Assembly: GCA_964436635.1 (NCBI GenBank)
Contig: CAYTDM010000009.1
Location: 1 to 64,000 of the forward strand
Length of the DNA: 64,000 bases
Direction: 5' to 3'
DNA from: DASRQK01 sp964436635
GTDB taxonomy: Bacteria; Bacteroidota; Bacteroidia; Sphingobacteriales; Sphingobacteriaceae
The position numbers and the translations under genes were made by a program. Under the pieces are notes generated by a model that saw nothing but the letters and a program-made list of their open reading frames with translations, had not been told where the DNA came from and did no database searches. Each line of letters starts with the position of its first letter. The stretch's first letter is position 1. Shown one piece after another: positions 18,735 to 26,834 of the stretch.

Positions 18735-18742
18735 TAATTTTG
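18735..18742 (+). promoter_or_regulatory. -7 box of ribE
   Basis: TAATTTTG fits the TAnnTTTG consensus and lies 24 bp before the ribE start. No matching TTTG is found at the expected -33 distance, so this is only a weak call. Confidence 0.4.
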
Positions 18743-18766
18743 TATCTTGTATAGAAGGACAAAATT

Positions 18767-19363
18767 ATGTTTACTGGAATTATTGAAACGTTAGGAATCG
18801 TTGAGACGATAGAAATAGATGGAGGAAACCGGACTTATGGAGTTCGGTCCTCCATTTCTTCTGCATTAAAGATTGATCAGAGCATCTCCCATAATGGGGT
18901 TTGTCTGACAGTTATTGCAGTAGAAGATAACTTACATAAGGTAACGGCGATCGCTGAAACCTTGGAAAAATCGAATTTAAATGGGTGGCAGCCAGGAACC
19001 AAAGTGAATTTGGAACGCTGTACGCAAATCGGCGCGCGACTTGACGGGCACATTGTTCAAGGTCATGTGGACCAAACGGGAACCTGTATTGGGCTTGAAA
19101 ATCAAGATGGTAGTTGGGTGTTCACCTTCCAATACGATGCTAATGCAGGAAACATCACTGTGGAGAAAGGATCCATTACAGTCAATGGCATAAGTTTAAC
19201 GGTGGTCAACTCTAAAGACGATCAATTCTCCGTAGCGATCATTCCCTATACCTATGAACACACGAATTTGCATGAGGTAAAAGTAGGGGATACCGTGAAT
19301 TTAGAATTCGATATTGTCGGCAAATATGTAGCTAAATTGTTTGAGCGCAGACAGCATTCTTAA
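18767..19363 (+). CDS. ribE: Riboflavin synthase, alpha subunit
   Basis: Converts two 6,7-dimethyl-8-ribityllumazines into riboflavin plus pyrimidinedione. Opens with the family hallmark MFTGIIETLG. Two lumazine-binding barrels repeat, about residues 1-96 and 97-193: the first with SISHNGVCLTVIAV and the second with ITVNGISLTVVNS, and NLERC and GHIVQGHVDQTG near the join. Length 198 is normal. It stands alone; no other rib genes are in the window. Only 48 bp separates it from the glutamine synthetase, but a -7 box is present in between. Confidence 0.95.
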   Translation: MFTGIIETLGIVETIEIDGGNRTYGVRSSISSALKIDQSISHNGVCLTVIAVEDNLHKVTAIAETLEKSNLNGWQPGTKVNLERCTQIGARLDGHIVQGHVDQTGTCIGLENQDGSWVFTFQYDANAGNITVEKGSITVNGISLTVVNSKDDQFSVAIIPYTYEHTNLHEVKVGDTVNLEFDIVGKYVAKLFERRQHS

Positions 19364-19433
19364 TCATAGCTTACATGAAGGAATGTGTCTTAATTCAGGT
19401 GACTCAAATGCGCGTGACTTAAACAGAGATTGA

Positions 19434-20699
19434 TTAAAGATTTTCTTCAGGGATGGAAGTTGGTGAAGCCGGTTTCCATGCTTTTTGCGTAAATTTCGCT
19501 GTTAACATCGCGGCCACATTATCCCCGGTGGAGTTCAAGATCGTCGCCATAGGATCGACTAAAGTTCCGATAATCATTACTGCTGGGATGGCTTCTGTAG
19601 GCAATCCGTAAACAGAAATCATTAAGATTTCGCCTATGTATCCTCCATTTGGAATGCCACCTGCCACGATGCTTACCAATACCGTAATGCCAATCGCTGT
19701 AAGCAAGGTCATAGGATCGAAAAAATCCCATCCAATAATGACAAAAGCCACATAAATTTTGACAATGCTGGACATCGACGAGCCATTTTTATGCAGGGTC
19801 GTGCCTAAAGGAATCACCACATTCGCCACCACTGGTGGGACCCCCATGCGCCTGGCTGCTTGAATATTCACCGGCATAGTGGCGATGGAACTGCAGGTAC
19901 TTACAGCAGTAATTGTAGGTTCAATATTGTATTTCCAGAATGTTTTAATGCCAGGAATTCCTCCTGCTACATATGCATATAGACTAAAAAATCCTAAAAA
20001 GTAAATCGCACCCAGTATATAATAAAGGGCTAATGGTTTTGCATACAATTCAAATAATCCGTCCCCAACCGCGGCCACTTGATAGGCAAAATACGCCCCC
20101 AAACCAATCGGAGCCACTTTCATAATCAAGATTAAAAACTCTTTCATCACCTCGTTTCCAGCACTTAGAAAGGTTCGAAAAGCTTGCCCTTCTTTTCCAG
20201 AACGCATGGCGGCCACGCCTAATAGAAAGGAGAAGATGACGAAAGCCAACATGTTTTGTCGGGATAAAAACTTATAAAATTCATCCACCGTAACAAATTG
20301 CGCTAAGCGATCCCCCCAAGTCGCGCTCGAATTATCGACCAATAAATCCTCTACTGCCGGTGTGCTGACAAATTGTTGTTCTACTGGGAAGAGATACACC
20401 GCAAAAATCGTAACGCATGCAGTTATGACGACTAAACTCATGAAAACCGCAATCATTACAGATAGTAATTTTCCTAATTTTTGATTTCGATCAATGTTTG
20501 CTACGGAAGATGCGATCGCAAAAAAGATTAAGGGAATGACTGCAGCAAATATTAAATTCAGAAAAATATCTCCAAAAGGTTTCAACCAATGAACCACATT
20601 AGGAGTGAAAATTCCTAAAAATGTTCCAATCGTAATTCCAAATAATAGCAGAATCAAACTGCTATAATTTTTATAAAATGCGCTGTTTCGGTTTATCAT
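19434..20699 (-). CDS. Dicarboxylate/amino acid:cation symporter (DAACS family)
   Basis: Sodium- or proton-coupled importer of C4-dicarboxylates or acidic amino acids, 421 residues with eight expected membrane helices. Signatures are the serine-rich hairpin AVSTCSSIATMPVNIQAARRMGVP (split here as STCSSIATMPVN), VVIPLGTTLHKNGSSM where the family has NMDG, and ATILNSTGDNVAAM with the NxxGD motif. The NMDG-to-HKNG change is not usual for GltP and suggests a different substrate from glutamate. The gene is alone on the minus strand between ribE and mnmD. Confidence 0.88.
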   Translation of the reverse strand: MINRNSAFYKNYSSLILLLFGITIGTFLGIFTPNVVHWLKPFGDIFLNLIFAAVIPLIFFAIASSVANIDRNQKLGKLLSVMIAVFMSLVVITACVTIFAVYLFPVEQQFVSTPAVEDLLVDNSSATWGDRLAQFVTVDEFYKFLSRQNMLAFVIFSFLLGVAAMRSGKEGQAFRTFLSAGNEVMKEFLILIMKVAPIGLGAYFAYQVAAVGDGLFELYAKPLALYYILGAIYFLGFFSLYAYVAGGIPGIKTFWKYNIEPTITAVSTCSSIATMPVNIQAARRMGVPPVVANVVIPLGTTLHKNGSSMSSIVKIYVAFVIIGWDFFDPMTLLTAIGITVLVSIVAGGIPNGGYIGEILMISVYGLPTEAIPAVMIIGTLVDPMATILNSTGDNVAAMLTAKFTQKAWKPASPTSIPEENL

Positions 20700-20782
20700 G
20701 ATATGAGCGAATGTATGATTTTTTTTGGAATGAAAATATATTTCAACAAAAATATTGAGATTTAATAATTAAGTTTGGCTAC

Positions 20783-21457
20783 ATGAATGCGATGGACGTA
20801 GTTAAGACAGCCGATGGATCTTTTACCTTATTTGATCCTCAAAGTGGAGAACATTATCATTCTAAACACGGGGCGATCGGGGAGAGCCGACACGTCTTCC
20901 TGGAAATGGGTTTGAAACATTTTTTGGATACCACTGGAAGGAAATCGGCCACCATTTTTGAAGTTGGTTTTGGTACGGGACTTAATTTTTTAGTCACGGC
21001 CGATGCGCTCGCAAATACAGATGTAGACTTAACCTACTATGCCGTCGAGTCTTCGCCTTTACCGAAGAAAAGCATACAAGCCTTGGAATATACGCAATTC
21101 GCTTCTGCTGCACTATGTGAATGGTATGATGAAAATTACTCATTCATATTTAATACATTGAAATCATTTAATGAAAGAGTTGCTTTACGTGTTTTTCCTG
21201 TTAAAATTTTAGATTTTTCGGAAAATCTTAAGGTTGATGTCATCTATTTTGATGCTTTTTCTGCGACCCATCAACCAGAAATGTGGACTCCTGAAGTTCT
21301 TCAACGGGTCATTTCATTATTAAATCCGGGTGGTATTTTCGTAACCTACTCTGTGACGGGTGATTTAAAGCGAACCTTGAGGTCTTTAGGCTGTAAAATA
21401 GAAAGGCTTCCTGGCGCCCCAGGTAAGCGAGAAATGCTTCGAGCCACACTTCAATAA
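20783..21457 (+). CDS. mnmD: tRNA 5-methylaminomethyl-2-thiouridine methyltransferase
   Basis: SAM-dependent methyltransferase that completes mnm5s2U at the wobble position of some tRNAs. It is the stand-alone form of the N-terminal half of MnmC, without the FAD domain. Evidence: ADGSFTLFDPQSGEHYHSKHGA near residue 10, FLEMGL, the SAM motif FEVGFGTGLNFLV at about 59-71, and VIYFDAFSATHQPEMWTPEVL with LNPGGIFVTYSVTG. The C-terminal LPGAPGKREMLRA is a family mark. Length 224 is normal. Confidence 0.92.
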   Translation: MNAMDVVKTADGSFTLFDPQSGEHYHSKHGAIGESRHVFLEMGLKHFLDTTGRKSATIFEVGFGTGLNFLVTADALANTDVDLTYYAVESSPLPKKSIQALEYTQFASAALCEWYDENYSFIFNTLKSFNERVALRVFPVKILDFSENLKVDVIYFDAFSATHQPEMWTPEVLQRVISLLNPGGIFVTYSVTGDLKRTLRSLGCKIERLPGAPGKREMLRATLQ

Positions 21458-21568
21458 TTTTCTTCAAATAATTTTTTGGCGTACTCTTTGATTTGTCAAT
21501 TGTAAATCTTTACTTTGTATTTCAAAGTACTTTATAAGGCTTCAGGTACTATTAAACATTTAATTAAT

Positions 21569-22171
21569 ATGGACGCTCAATTGCAAAAAGAAATTCAATC
21601 CATCCGAGCATTAATGGAAAAATCGACTAAGTTTATATCTCTAAGTGGATTTTCTGGAATATTAATGGGGATTTATGCGCTTTTAGGGACCGGCGCGGCA
21701 CATTATTTTTTGAATGACATCATCGATCAACCTCAACGATTACGTTCAATTTTAATTACAATCGGGATCGTGGTCTTGGTGGCATCCCTAATCACTGCCT
21801 ATTTATTGTCTGCGTACAATGCGAAAAAACACGGACAGCGGTTCCAAAATGCAGCCAGCATGGGCTTATTGCAAGCGATGATGGCCCCATTATTTGTTGG
21901 GGGACTCGTGTGTATAATCGCCATTTATTATGAGTATTTTAACCTGATCGTTCCTTTCTTATTGATTTTCTATGGACTTGCGTTGCATGCCGGAGGAAAT
22001 TATACGTTTAGAGACATTCGAAGTCTAAGTTATTTGCAAATAGTATTGGGTTTGCTTGCCCTTCTGTTTCCAGGATACGATTTGTTTTTTTGGTCATTGG
22101 GCTTTGGATTCTTACATGTCATTTATGGCTGTATTATGTATTACAAATATGAACGAGTGAGGAGGGCATAA
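21569..22171 (+). CDS. Conserved membrane protein, unknown function
   Basis: Starts MDAQLQKEIQSIRALMEKSTKFISLSG. An in-frame TTG further upstream is less likely because a -7-like TACTTTG overlaps it. About six hydrophobic segments are seen, at roughly residues 25-50, 58-82, 105-125, 126-145, 152-170 and 172-192. No catalytic motif. Its stop overlaps the start of the next gene by one base (TAATG), so the two are translationally coupled. In Bacteroidota this pair often precedes creD; that context suggests an envelope-stress role but I cannot name the function. Confidence 0.75.
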   Translation: MDAQLQKEIQSIRALMEKSTKFISLSGFSGILMGIYALLGTGAAHYFLNDIIDQPQRLRSILITIGIVVLVASLITAYLLSAYNAKKHGQRFQNAASMGLLQAMMAPLFVGGLVCIIAIYYEYFNLIVPFLLIFYGLALHAGGNYTFRDIRSLSYLQIVLGLLALLFPGYDLFFWSLGFGFLHVIYGCIMYYKYERVRRA

Positions 22172-22464
22172 TGTTAGGGGACTTTGACAAAGCCTTTGAG
22201 AATCGATTAAGACTGCAAATCATGGCTGTTTTAATGGCGAATGAAACGTATGATTTTAATTCGCTTAAAGATTTATTAACGGTGACAGATGGAAATTTGG
22301 CCTCCCATTTAAAAGCACTGGAAAAAGCGGGATATATCTCCGTTAGAAAAACATTTATTGGTCGTAAAACCAATACCAGCTATGAAGCAACGTTGGAAGG
22401 ACGAAACGCCTTTCAAAAGCACTTAGCCGCCTTAGAAGCGCTTATATTACAACAAAAACAATAA
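22171..22464 (+). CDS. Winged-helix transcriptional regulator (MarR/ArsR-like, stand-alone)
   Basis: Small DNA-binding protein of 97 residues made almost wholly of one winged helix: LRLQIMAVLMANETYDFNSLKDLL, then the recognition helix TDGNLASHLKALEKAGYI, then the wing VRKTFIGRKTNTSYEATLEGR. No ligand domain. It starts within the stop codon of the membrane-protein gene and is followed by the 25-bp repeat array and then creD. The palindromic core of those repeats (ACCAAGTGGT) is of the right kind for a dimeric winged helix, so it may bind there, which is inference. Confidence 0.88.
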   Translation: MLGDFDKAFENRLRLQIMAVLMANETYDFNSLKDLLTVTDGNLASHLKALEKAGYISVRKTFIGRKTNTSYEATLEGRNAFQKHLAALEALILQQKQ

Positions 22465-22475
22465 AAGTGTGAAGT

Positions 22476-22657
22476 ACCAAGTGGTGTGAAAACCCGAAAT
22501 ACCAAGTGGTGTGAAAACGTGTGGTGCCAAGTGGTGTGAAAACGTGTAGTACCAAGTGGTGTGAAAACGTGTAGTACCAAGTGGTGTGAAAACGTGTAGT
22601 GCCAAGTGGTGTGAAAACGTGTGGTGCCAAGTGGTGTGAAAAACTGATGAACCAAGT
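22476..22657. repeat. 25-bp tandem repeat array, seven full copies
   Basis: Unit starts fall exactly every 25 bp at 22476, 22501, 22526, 22551, 22576, 22601 and 22626, with an eighth partial copy at 22651. Each full unit has the invariant CCAAGTGGTGTGAAAA and a variable tail. The core ACCA-AG-TGGT is an inverted repeat in copies that begin with A; the others begin with G. The array sits between the regulator stop and the creD start and shows no spacers, so it is not a CRISPR. Confidence 0.95.
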
Positions 22658-22681
22658 AGGTCCTTTATTAAACAAATTATC

Positions 22682-24091
22682 ATGGAAAATGATCCAAAAT
22701 CTCAATTTCGATTCACTCAATGGTTGAATGAATCGTTGACCCTTAAATTAGCAGTGATTTTTATTCTGACGCTGCTTTTATTAATTCCTGCGGCTTTAGT
22801 AAATGATTTGGTCATCGAACGCCAATATCGACAACAAGAAGTCGTTCAGGAGGTAAGCCAAAGTTGGTCTGGTTCCCAAACCATTTCAGGTCCTTTGCTT
22901 ATGGTGCCTGTCTTAAAACAGGTCAAAATCATTAGAAATGGGATTGAACAATTCGAGACTGTAGAACAATATTTGTATTTGCTCCCAGAACAAGTGTCCA
23001 TCGATGCCGAAACAAGCGGTCAAGAACTGTCGAGGGGTATATTTAAAGTGGCAGTATATGAAGGCGTTGTTAAAATAAATGGCCTTTTTTCCTCGTTTAA
23101 TTTGGAAAAAGAAGGTTTGTCGATGGATCAAATTAATTGGGATAAACTCCGATTATTAGTGGGCGTAAGTGATTTACGAGGGGTTAAATCCATCGAAGAG
23201 GTACGCATTGGCAATCAAACTCTTCAACTCGATGAATTTGCTTCTGAACGCGTTTTTAATCAAAATTTAGTATTTTCACCAGAACTGAATGGCGCCTTCA
23301 CTTCACTTCCTTTCGAATTAACCATGGAAATCCGGGGGACTGAAAGCTTAAATTTTCTACCCTTAGCCAAAGAAACAAAGGTGCATGCTACCGGAAATTG
23401 GGGGTCACCAAAGTTTGTGGGGCAGTACTTGCCAGACGAACGAGCAATAGCATCGAATCAGTACGATGTTTCTTGGAATATTAATCATTTTGCTCGGACC
23501 ATTCCTCAACAATGGTTAGGCGATCAGGTTCTGATTACAGGGAAAGAAAGTTGGAATGTTGACGCTCCTTATCCCGTGAAGGATGCCGCTATCGCAAATC
23601 CTCAAAACACGGTGGTGAAAGAGGTGGATGGCATCGGGTTAGAGTTTCTTCAACCGATTAATCATTACCAAAAGAATGTGCGCGCCACGAAATATGCCAT
23701 TTTGGTGATCGCTCTTTCGTTTTTGGCGTTGTTTTTTACGGAAATCATTGCGAAGAAAAAGATTCATGTGGTGCAATATGTGCTCATTGGATTGGCCTTG
23801 GTGGTGTTTTATTCGCTGCTTTTAGCTTTTACTGAACACATTGGGTTTAATCTTGCTTATGTGTTGGCTGCTGCTGCTACCATCGGTTTGATTACGCTTT
23901 TCATTTTTAAGTTGCTGGGGCAACGAAATGCGGCCGGGCTCTTCGCGGGTCTCTTGGTTTTATTTTATTCCTTTGTTTTTGTCATCATTCAGGTGAATGA
24001 TTATGCATTGCTTTTAGGTAGTATAGGCTTATTCTTATGTATAGGTGCTCTAATGTATTTTTCAAGTAAGATTAATTGGCAGGGCCAATAG
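22682..24091 (+). CDS. creD: CreD family inner membrane protein
   Basis: Cell-envelope protein of the CreD/inner-membrane-protein family, 469 residues. An N-terminal membrane helix (about residues 17-40, LKLAVIFILTLLLLIPAALV) is followed by VIERQYRQQEVVQEVSQSWSGSQTISGPLLMVP, which is the signature of the family, then a large periplasmic domain to about residue 335, and about six C-terminal helices. E. coli CreD is controlled by the CreBC two-component system, which is not present here; instead a winged-helix regulator and the 25-bp repeats lie directly upstream. Its exact function is unknown; link with membrane integrity is from family knowledge. Confidence 0.92.
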   Translation: MENDPKSQFRFTQWLNESLTLKLAVIFILTLLLLIPAALVNDLVIERQYRQQEVVQEVSQSWSGSQTISGPLLMVPVLKQVKIIRNGIEQFETVEQYLYLLPEQVSIDAETSGQELSRGIFKVAVYEGVVKINGLFSSFNLEKEGLSMDQINWDKLRLLVGVSDLRGVKSIEEVRIGNQTLQLDEFASERVFNQNLVFSPELNGAFTSLPFELTMEIRGTESLNFLPLAKETKVHATGNWGSPKFVGQYLPDERAIASNQYDVSWNINHFARTIPQQWLGDQVLITGKESWNVDAPYPVKDAAIANPQNTVVKEVDGIGLEFLQPINHYQKNVRATKYAILVIALSFLALFFTEIIAKKKIHVVQYVLIGLALVVFYSLLLAFTEHIGFNLAYVLAAAATIGLITLFIFKLLGQRNAAGLFAGLLVLFYSFVFVIIQVNDYALLLGSIGLFLCIGALMYFSSKINWQGQ

Positions 24092-24101
24092 GAGGGTGAA
24101 A

Positions 24102-24158
24102 AAACACCCCGGGGGATTTTGGTAAACTGATAAGATACCAAAATCCCCCGGGGTGTTT
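24102..24158. terminator. Long perfect inverted repeat, probable bidirectional terminator
   Basis: Two perfectly complementary 23-nt arms (24102-24124 and 24136-24158) with an 11-nt loop. Each arm contains the palindrome CCCCGGGG. Lies between convergent creD and slyD, with short A and T runs at its ends. Confidence 0.75.
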
Positions 24159-24183
24159 CCTACTGATTAAACCAGTAAATAGC

Positions 24184-24264
24184 TTATACGCCGATTAGTG
24201 ACCGTGAGTATTATACGCCGATAAGTGACCGTGCGTATTATACACCGATTAGTGACCGTGCGTA
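24184..24264. repeat. Three tandem copies of a 27-bp unit spanning the slyD stop
   Basis: Copies at 24184-24210, 24211-24237 and 24238-24264 differ at only a few bases. The last lies over the slyD stop codon on the minus strand. The unit is a multiple of three, so the reading frame of slyD carries on into the downstream copies. Confidence 0.95.
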
Positions 24265-24746
24265 CCATCTGGACCGTGAGAATGACCATGTGCTAATTCT
24301 TCAGCAGTGGCTTCACGAACCGTTAAAATTTCGATTGCAAAATGCAAGGTTTGACCAGCCATTGGGTGATTTAAATCCACCACCACTGCTTCAGGGCTTA
24401 ACTCCGTAACGCGGGCTCTGAATTGATTACCTTGATTATCTTGTAAAGGTAAGATGTCACCAACTGCAGGTAAACCTGCTTGACCAAACATCTCAACTGG
24501 TAATTGTGCTACAGCTTGTTCATCAATATCTCCATAAGCATCTGAAGGAATTAACTCGAAGTCAACTTGATCACCAACTTTTAATCCAGCAATATTTTCT
24601 TCAAATTTAGGCAACATCATACCAACCCCATAAAGAAAATCTAAAGGATTGTTTTGATCTGCTTCTTCAACGAATGTTTTTACTCCATTTTCAACAGTGT
24701 GGAGTTTGTAAGTCAAGGTGACTACCTGATTGGGTGCAATTGTCAT
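24249..24746 (-). CDS. slyD: FKBP-type peptidyl-prolyl isomerase, SlyD-like, His-rich tail
   Basis: Cytoplasmic prolyl isomerase and chaperone. NQVVTLTYKLHTVENG begins the FKBP fold; DFLYGVGMMLPKFEENIAGLKVGDQ is the usual GxGxxxxxxExALxGmxxGe region; residues about 70-128 are the insert-in-flap chaperone domain; VDLNHPMAGQTLHFAIEILTV is the hallmark of the SlyD class. The tail after residue 150 is HGHSHGPDGTHGH, a metal-binding end as in SlyD. Three tandem 27-bp repeats start inside the final codons and run past the stop. The stop TAA in the first copy is TTA in the second, so readthrough would add a tail with two more THGH units. A small hairpin (CCCCC-N5-GGGGG at 24764-24778) lies in the leader. 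Confidence 0.93.
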   Translation of the reverse strand: MTIAPNQVVTLTYKLHTVENGVKTFVEEADQNNPLDFLYGVGMMLPKFEENIAGLKVGDQVDFELIPSDAYGDIDEQAVAQLPVEMFGQAGLPAVGDILPLQDNQGNQFRARVTELSPEAVVVDLNHPMAGQTLHFAIEILTVREATAEELAHGHSHGPDGTHGH

Positions 24747-24805
24747 TTGATCGTGTTTATTACCCCCCTACATGGGGGCAGTTTAAAAATTAATAATTTA
24801 CAAAA

Positions 24806-26833
24806 TTAGTGAATGTTTTCCAGCAATTCATCAAGTTCTCTCAGAGAATGTATTGGAAGACCACAAGTTCTATCTTTACACAGATAAATCGCATCTTTTT
24901 CGCTTAAGCGTCCGTGTAACAAGGGAATGGAACTTTCTGTTCCGCCTAATACGAGTTTAAAGGGTTGGTAATTGAGGTCCACCCTTTGCCTAAATCGTAA
25001 AGCGTTTGGCCCAGAAAAAATCCATTCTTGGCTTCCATAGACCTTTTCCAATAATAATAAAGCCCAATTGGCATGTGCCGAACCAAATTTTTGCATTTGA
25101 TCCAACATGCGCCCTAATGCCTGGTCCACCATGACTTCCCAGTCGGGCCGTTCATATAGAATCGATAGTTTTTGCAACGCCCTAAAAAGTGCAGAATTAG
25201 AAGATGGAATGACGTTATCGATTAATTCTGTTTTACGCGTGATCAGTGCTGGAAAATCTTTGCTGGTATAATAAAAGACACCGGTTCCTTCATCGTAAAA
25301 CTGCTTGATTGCTATTTCTGCTAAGCGCTTGGCTTCCGATAACCAACGTTCTTCAAATGTCGCTTCATATAAGTTAATAAATGCGGTGATCGTAAATGCA
25401 TAATCATCTAAAAATGCAGGTATTTCTCGATTTGCGTCTTTAGGTTGATGCAATAAAGTTCCAGATTCGGTATATAAATATTCTAGGATAAATTCGGCGT
25501 TTGCTCGCGCAACGACTAAATAATCTTCGTTATTAAGAATGCGATAGGCATCCAAAAATGCTTTTAATTGGAGAGCATTCCAGGTGGTGAGTTGTTTGGT
25601 GTCCAAACCAGGGCGAACACGCTGTGCCCGATAATCGAGCAGGGATTTTTTCGCTTTTTTCAGGAAAGCATCCCACTCATCTATAGAATAGCCCGATTCG
25701 TAGGCCCATTCATCGGCCTCAAAGTCATGATAAAAAATATTCGTTTCTTCTTCCTCCCAATTGCCTGCCTCCGTGATTTGATAATGGTTTAAAAGGAGTT
25801 CAATTTCTGCTTCGGTCAATCCATATTCAGTAAGCTGCTGAAATTCCTCTTTTTGAAAGGTATAAAATTTTCCTTCCACACCTTCGCTGTCAGCATCCAA
25901 TGCGGAATAAAAACCACCATTTGGCGACCTCATTTCTCGCAATACCCAATCCAATGTTTCTTGTACAATGCGTAGGTATTGTGGATCGGGACGTTGTTGC
26001 CAAGCGGCTAAATACAAGGATACTAATTGGGCATTATCATATAACATTTTTTCAAAGTGTGGCACATGCCAACGATGATCGACCGAATACCTCGCAAATC
26101 CACCTCCCACATGGTCATAAATACCGCCAGATCCTAATTTTTTTAAGGTGAAATGCACATGATCTGTGATTTCAGGCTGTTTATGAAGTACACCATAGGC
26201 TAATAAAAATTCCCAATTACTGGGCATAGGAAATTTGGGAGCTTTTTGTAAGCCTCCATCAATAGGATCAAAATCTTTCGTCCAGGGGGCCACTATTTTT
26301 TCTAATTGCTCCGTATGAAAGCTGCCTTTCCATTCTTTGATTGGGAGACGATCGCTCTGCGCAATGCCATTAGCAAGTTTTGAAGCATATTCTGTGGCCA
26401 AATTCGGTTGATCTTGCCACATTTGCTGCAGTTGATTTAAAAGATGCACCCATTCGTTCGGCCTAAAATATGTGCCGCCATAGATCGGTCGACCATCCGG
26501 TAAGCAAATGCAATTTAGCGGCCATCCACCTCGATTCGTCATTAATTGGACGGCGGTCATGTAAACTTGGTCTAAATCTGGCCGTTCTTCTCGGTCCACT
26601 TTAATGCAGACAAAATGTTCATTCATGACTGCCGCAATTTCTTTAGACTCGAAACTTTCCCGCTCCATGACGTGGCACCAGTGACAGGTACTATACCCAA
26701 TGCTAACAATTAATAATTTTTGTTCGCGTTCAGCATACTCCAAGGCTTCTTGGCTCCAAGGACGCCAATGTACTGGATTGTTTTGGTGTTGTTTTAAATA
26801 GGGGGAAGATTCACTTCCTAGTAAATTCGCCAT
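24806..26833 (-). CDS. Thioredoxin-domain protein, YyaL/SSP411 family (DUF255)
   Basis: Cytoplasmic protein of 675 residues with an N-terminal thioredoxin-like domain (about 1-165) and an (alpha/alpha)6 barrel like N-acylglucosamine epimerases. The start SSPYLKQHQNNPVHWRPWSQEAL is the family hallmark, as are SIGYSTCHWCHVMERESFE with a CxxC pair and KVDREERPDLDQVYM. Later, DHVGGGFARYSVDHRWHVPHFEKMLYDNAQL is strongly conserved in the family. The ATG at 26833 matches the family start and is just past the stop of the NDH-2 gene (gap of one base), so they are coupled. Function is not established in bacteria; a redox or sugar role is possible. Confidence 0.9.
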   Translation of the reverse strand: MANLLGSESSPYLKQHQNNPVHWRPWSQEALEYAEREQKLLIVSIGYSTCHWCHVMERESFESKEIAAVMNEHFVCIKVDREERPDLDQVYMTAVQLMTNRGGWPLNCICLPDGRPIYGGTYFRPNEWVHLLNQLQQMWQDQPNLATEYASKLANGIAQSDRLPIKEWKGSFHTEQLEKIVAPWTKDFDPIDGGLQKAPKFPMPSNWEFLLAYGVLHKQPEITDHVHFTLKKLGSGGIYDHVGGGFARYSVDHRWHVPHFEKMLYDNAQLVSLYLAAWQQRPDPQYLRIVQETLDWVLREMRSPNGGFYSALDADSEGVEGKFYTFQKEEFQQLTEYGLTEAEIELLLNHYQITEAGNWEEEETNIFYHDFEADEWAYESGYSIDEWDAFLKKAKKSLLDYRAQRVRPGLDTKQLTTWNALQLKAFLDAYRILNNEDYLVVARANAEFILEYLYTESGTLLHQPKDANREIPAFLDDYAFTITAFINLYEATFEERWLSEAKRLAEIAIKQFYDEGTGVFYYTSKDFPALITRKTELIDNVIPSSNSALFRALQKLSILYERPDWEVMVDQALGRMLDQMQKFGSAHANWALLLLEKVYGSQEWIFSGPNALRFRQRVDLNYQPFKLVLGGTESSIPLLHGRLSEKDAIYLCKDRTCGLPIHSLRELDELLENIH

Positions 26834-26834
26834 G

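Noticed and set aside
22476..22657. CRISPR array
   Set aside because: The repeats touch each other with no unique spacers, and no cas genes are present.
22413..22720. Three overlapping minus-strand open frames with repeating FHTTW/FTPLG peptides
   Set aside because: They are only the translation of the 25-bp tandem repeats in three frames, with no start signal and overlapping the regulator end. Not genes.
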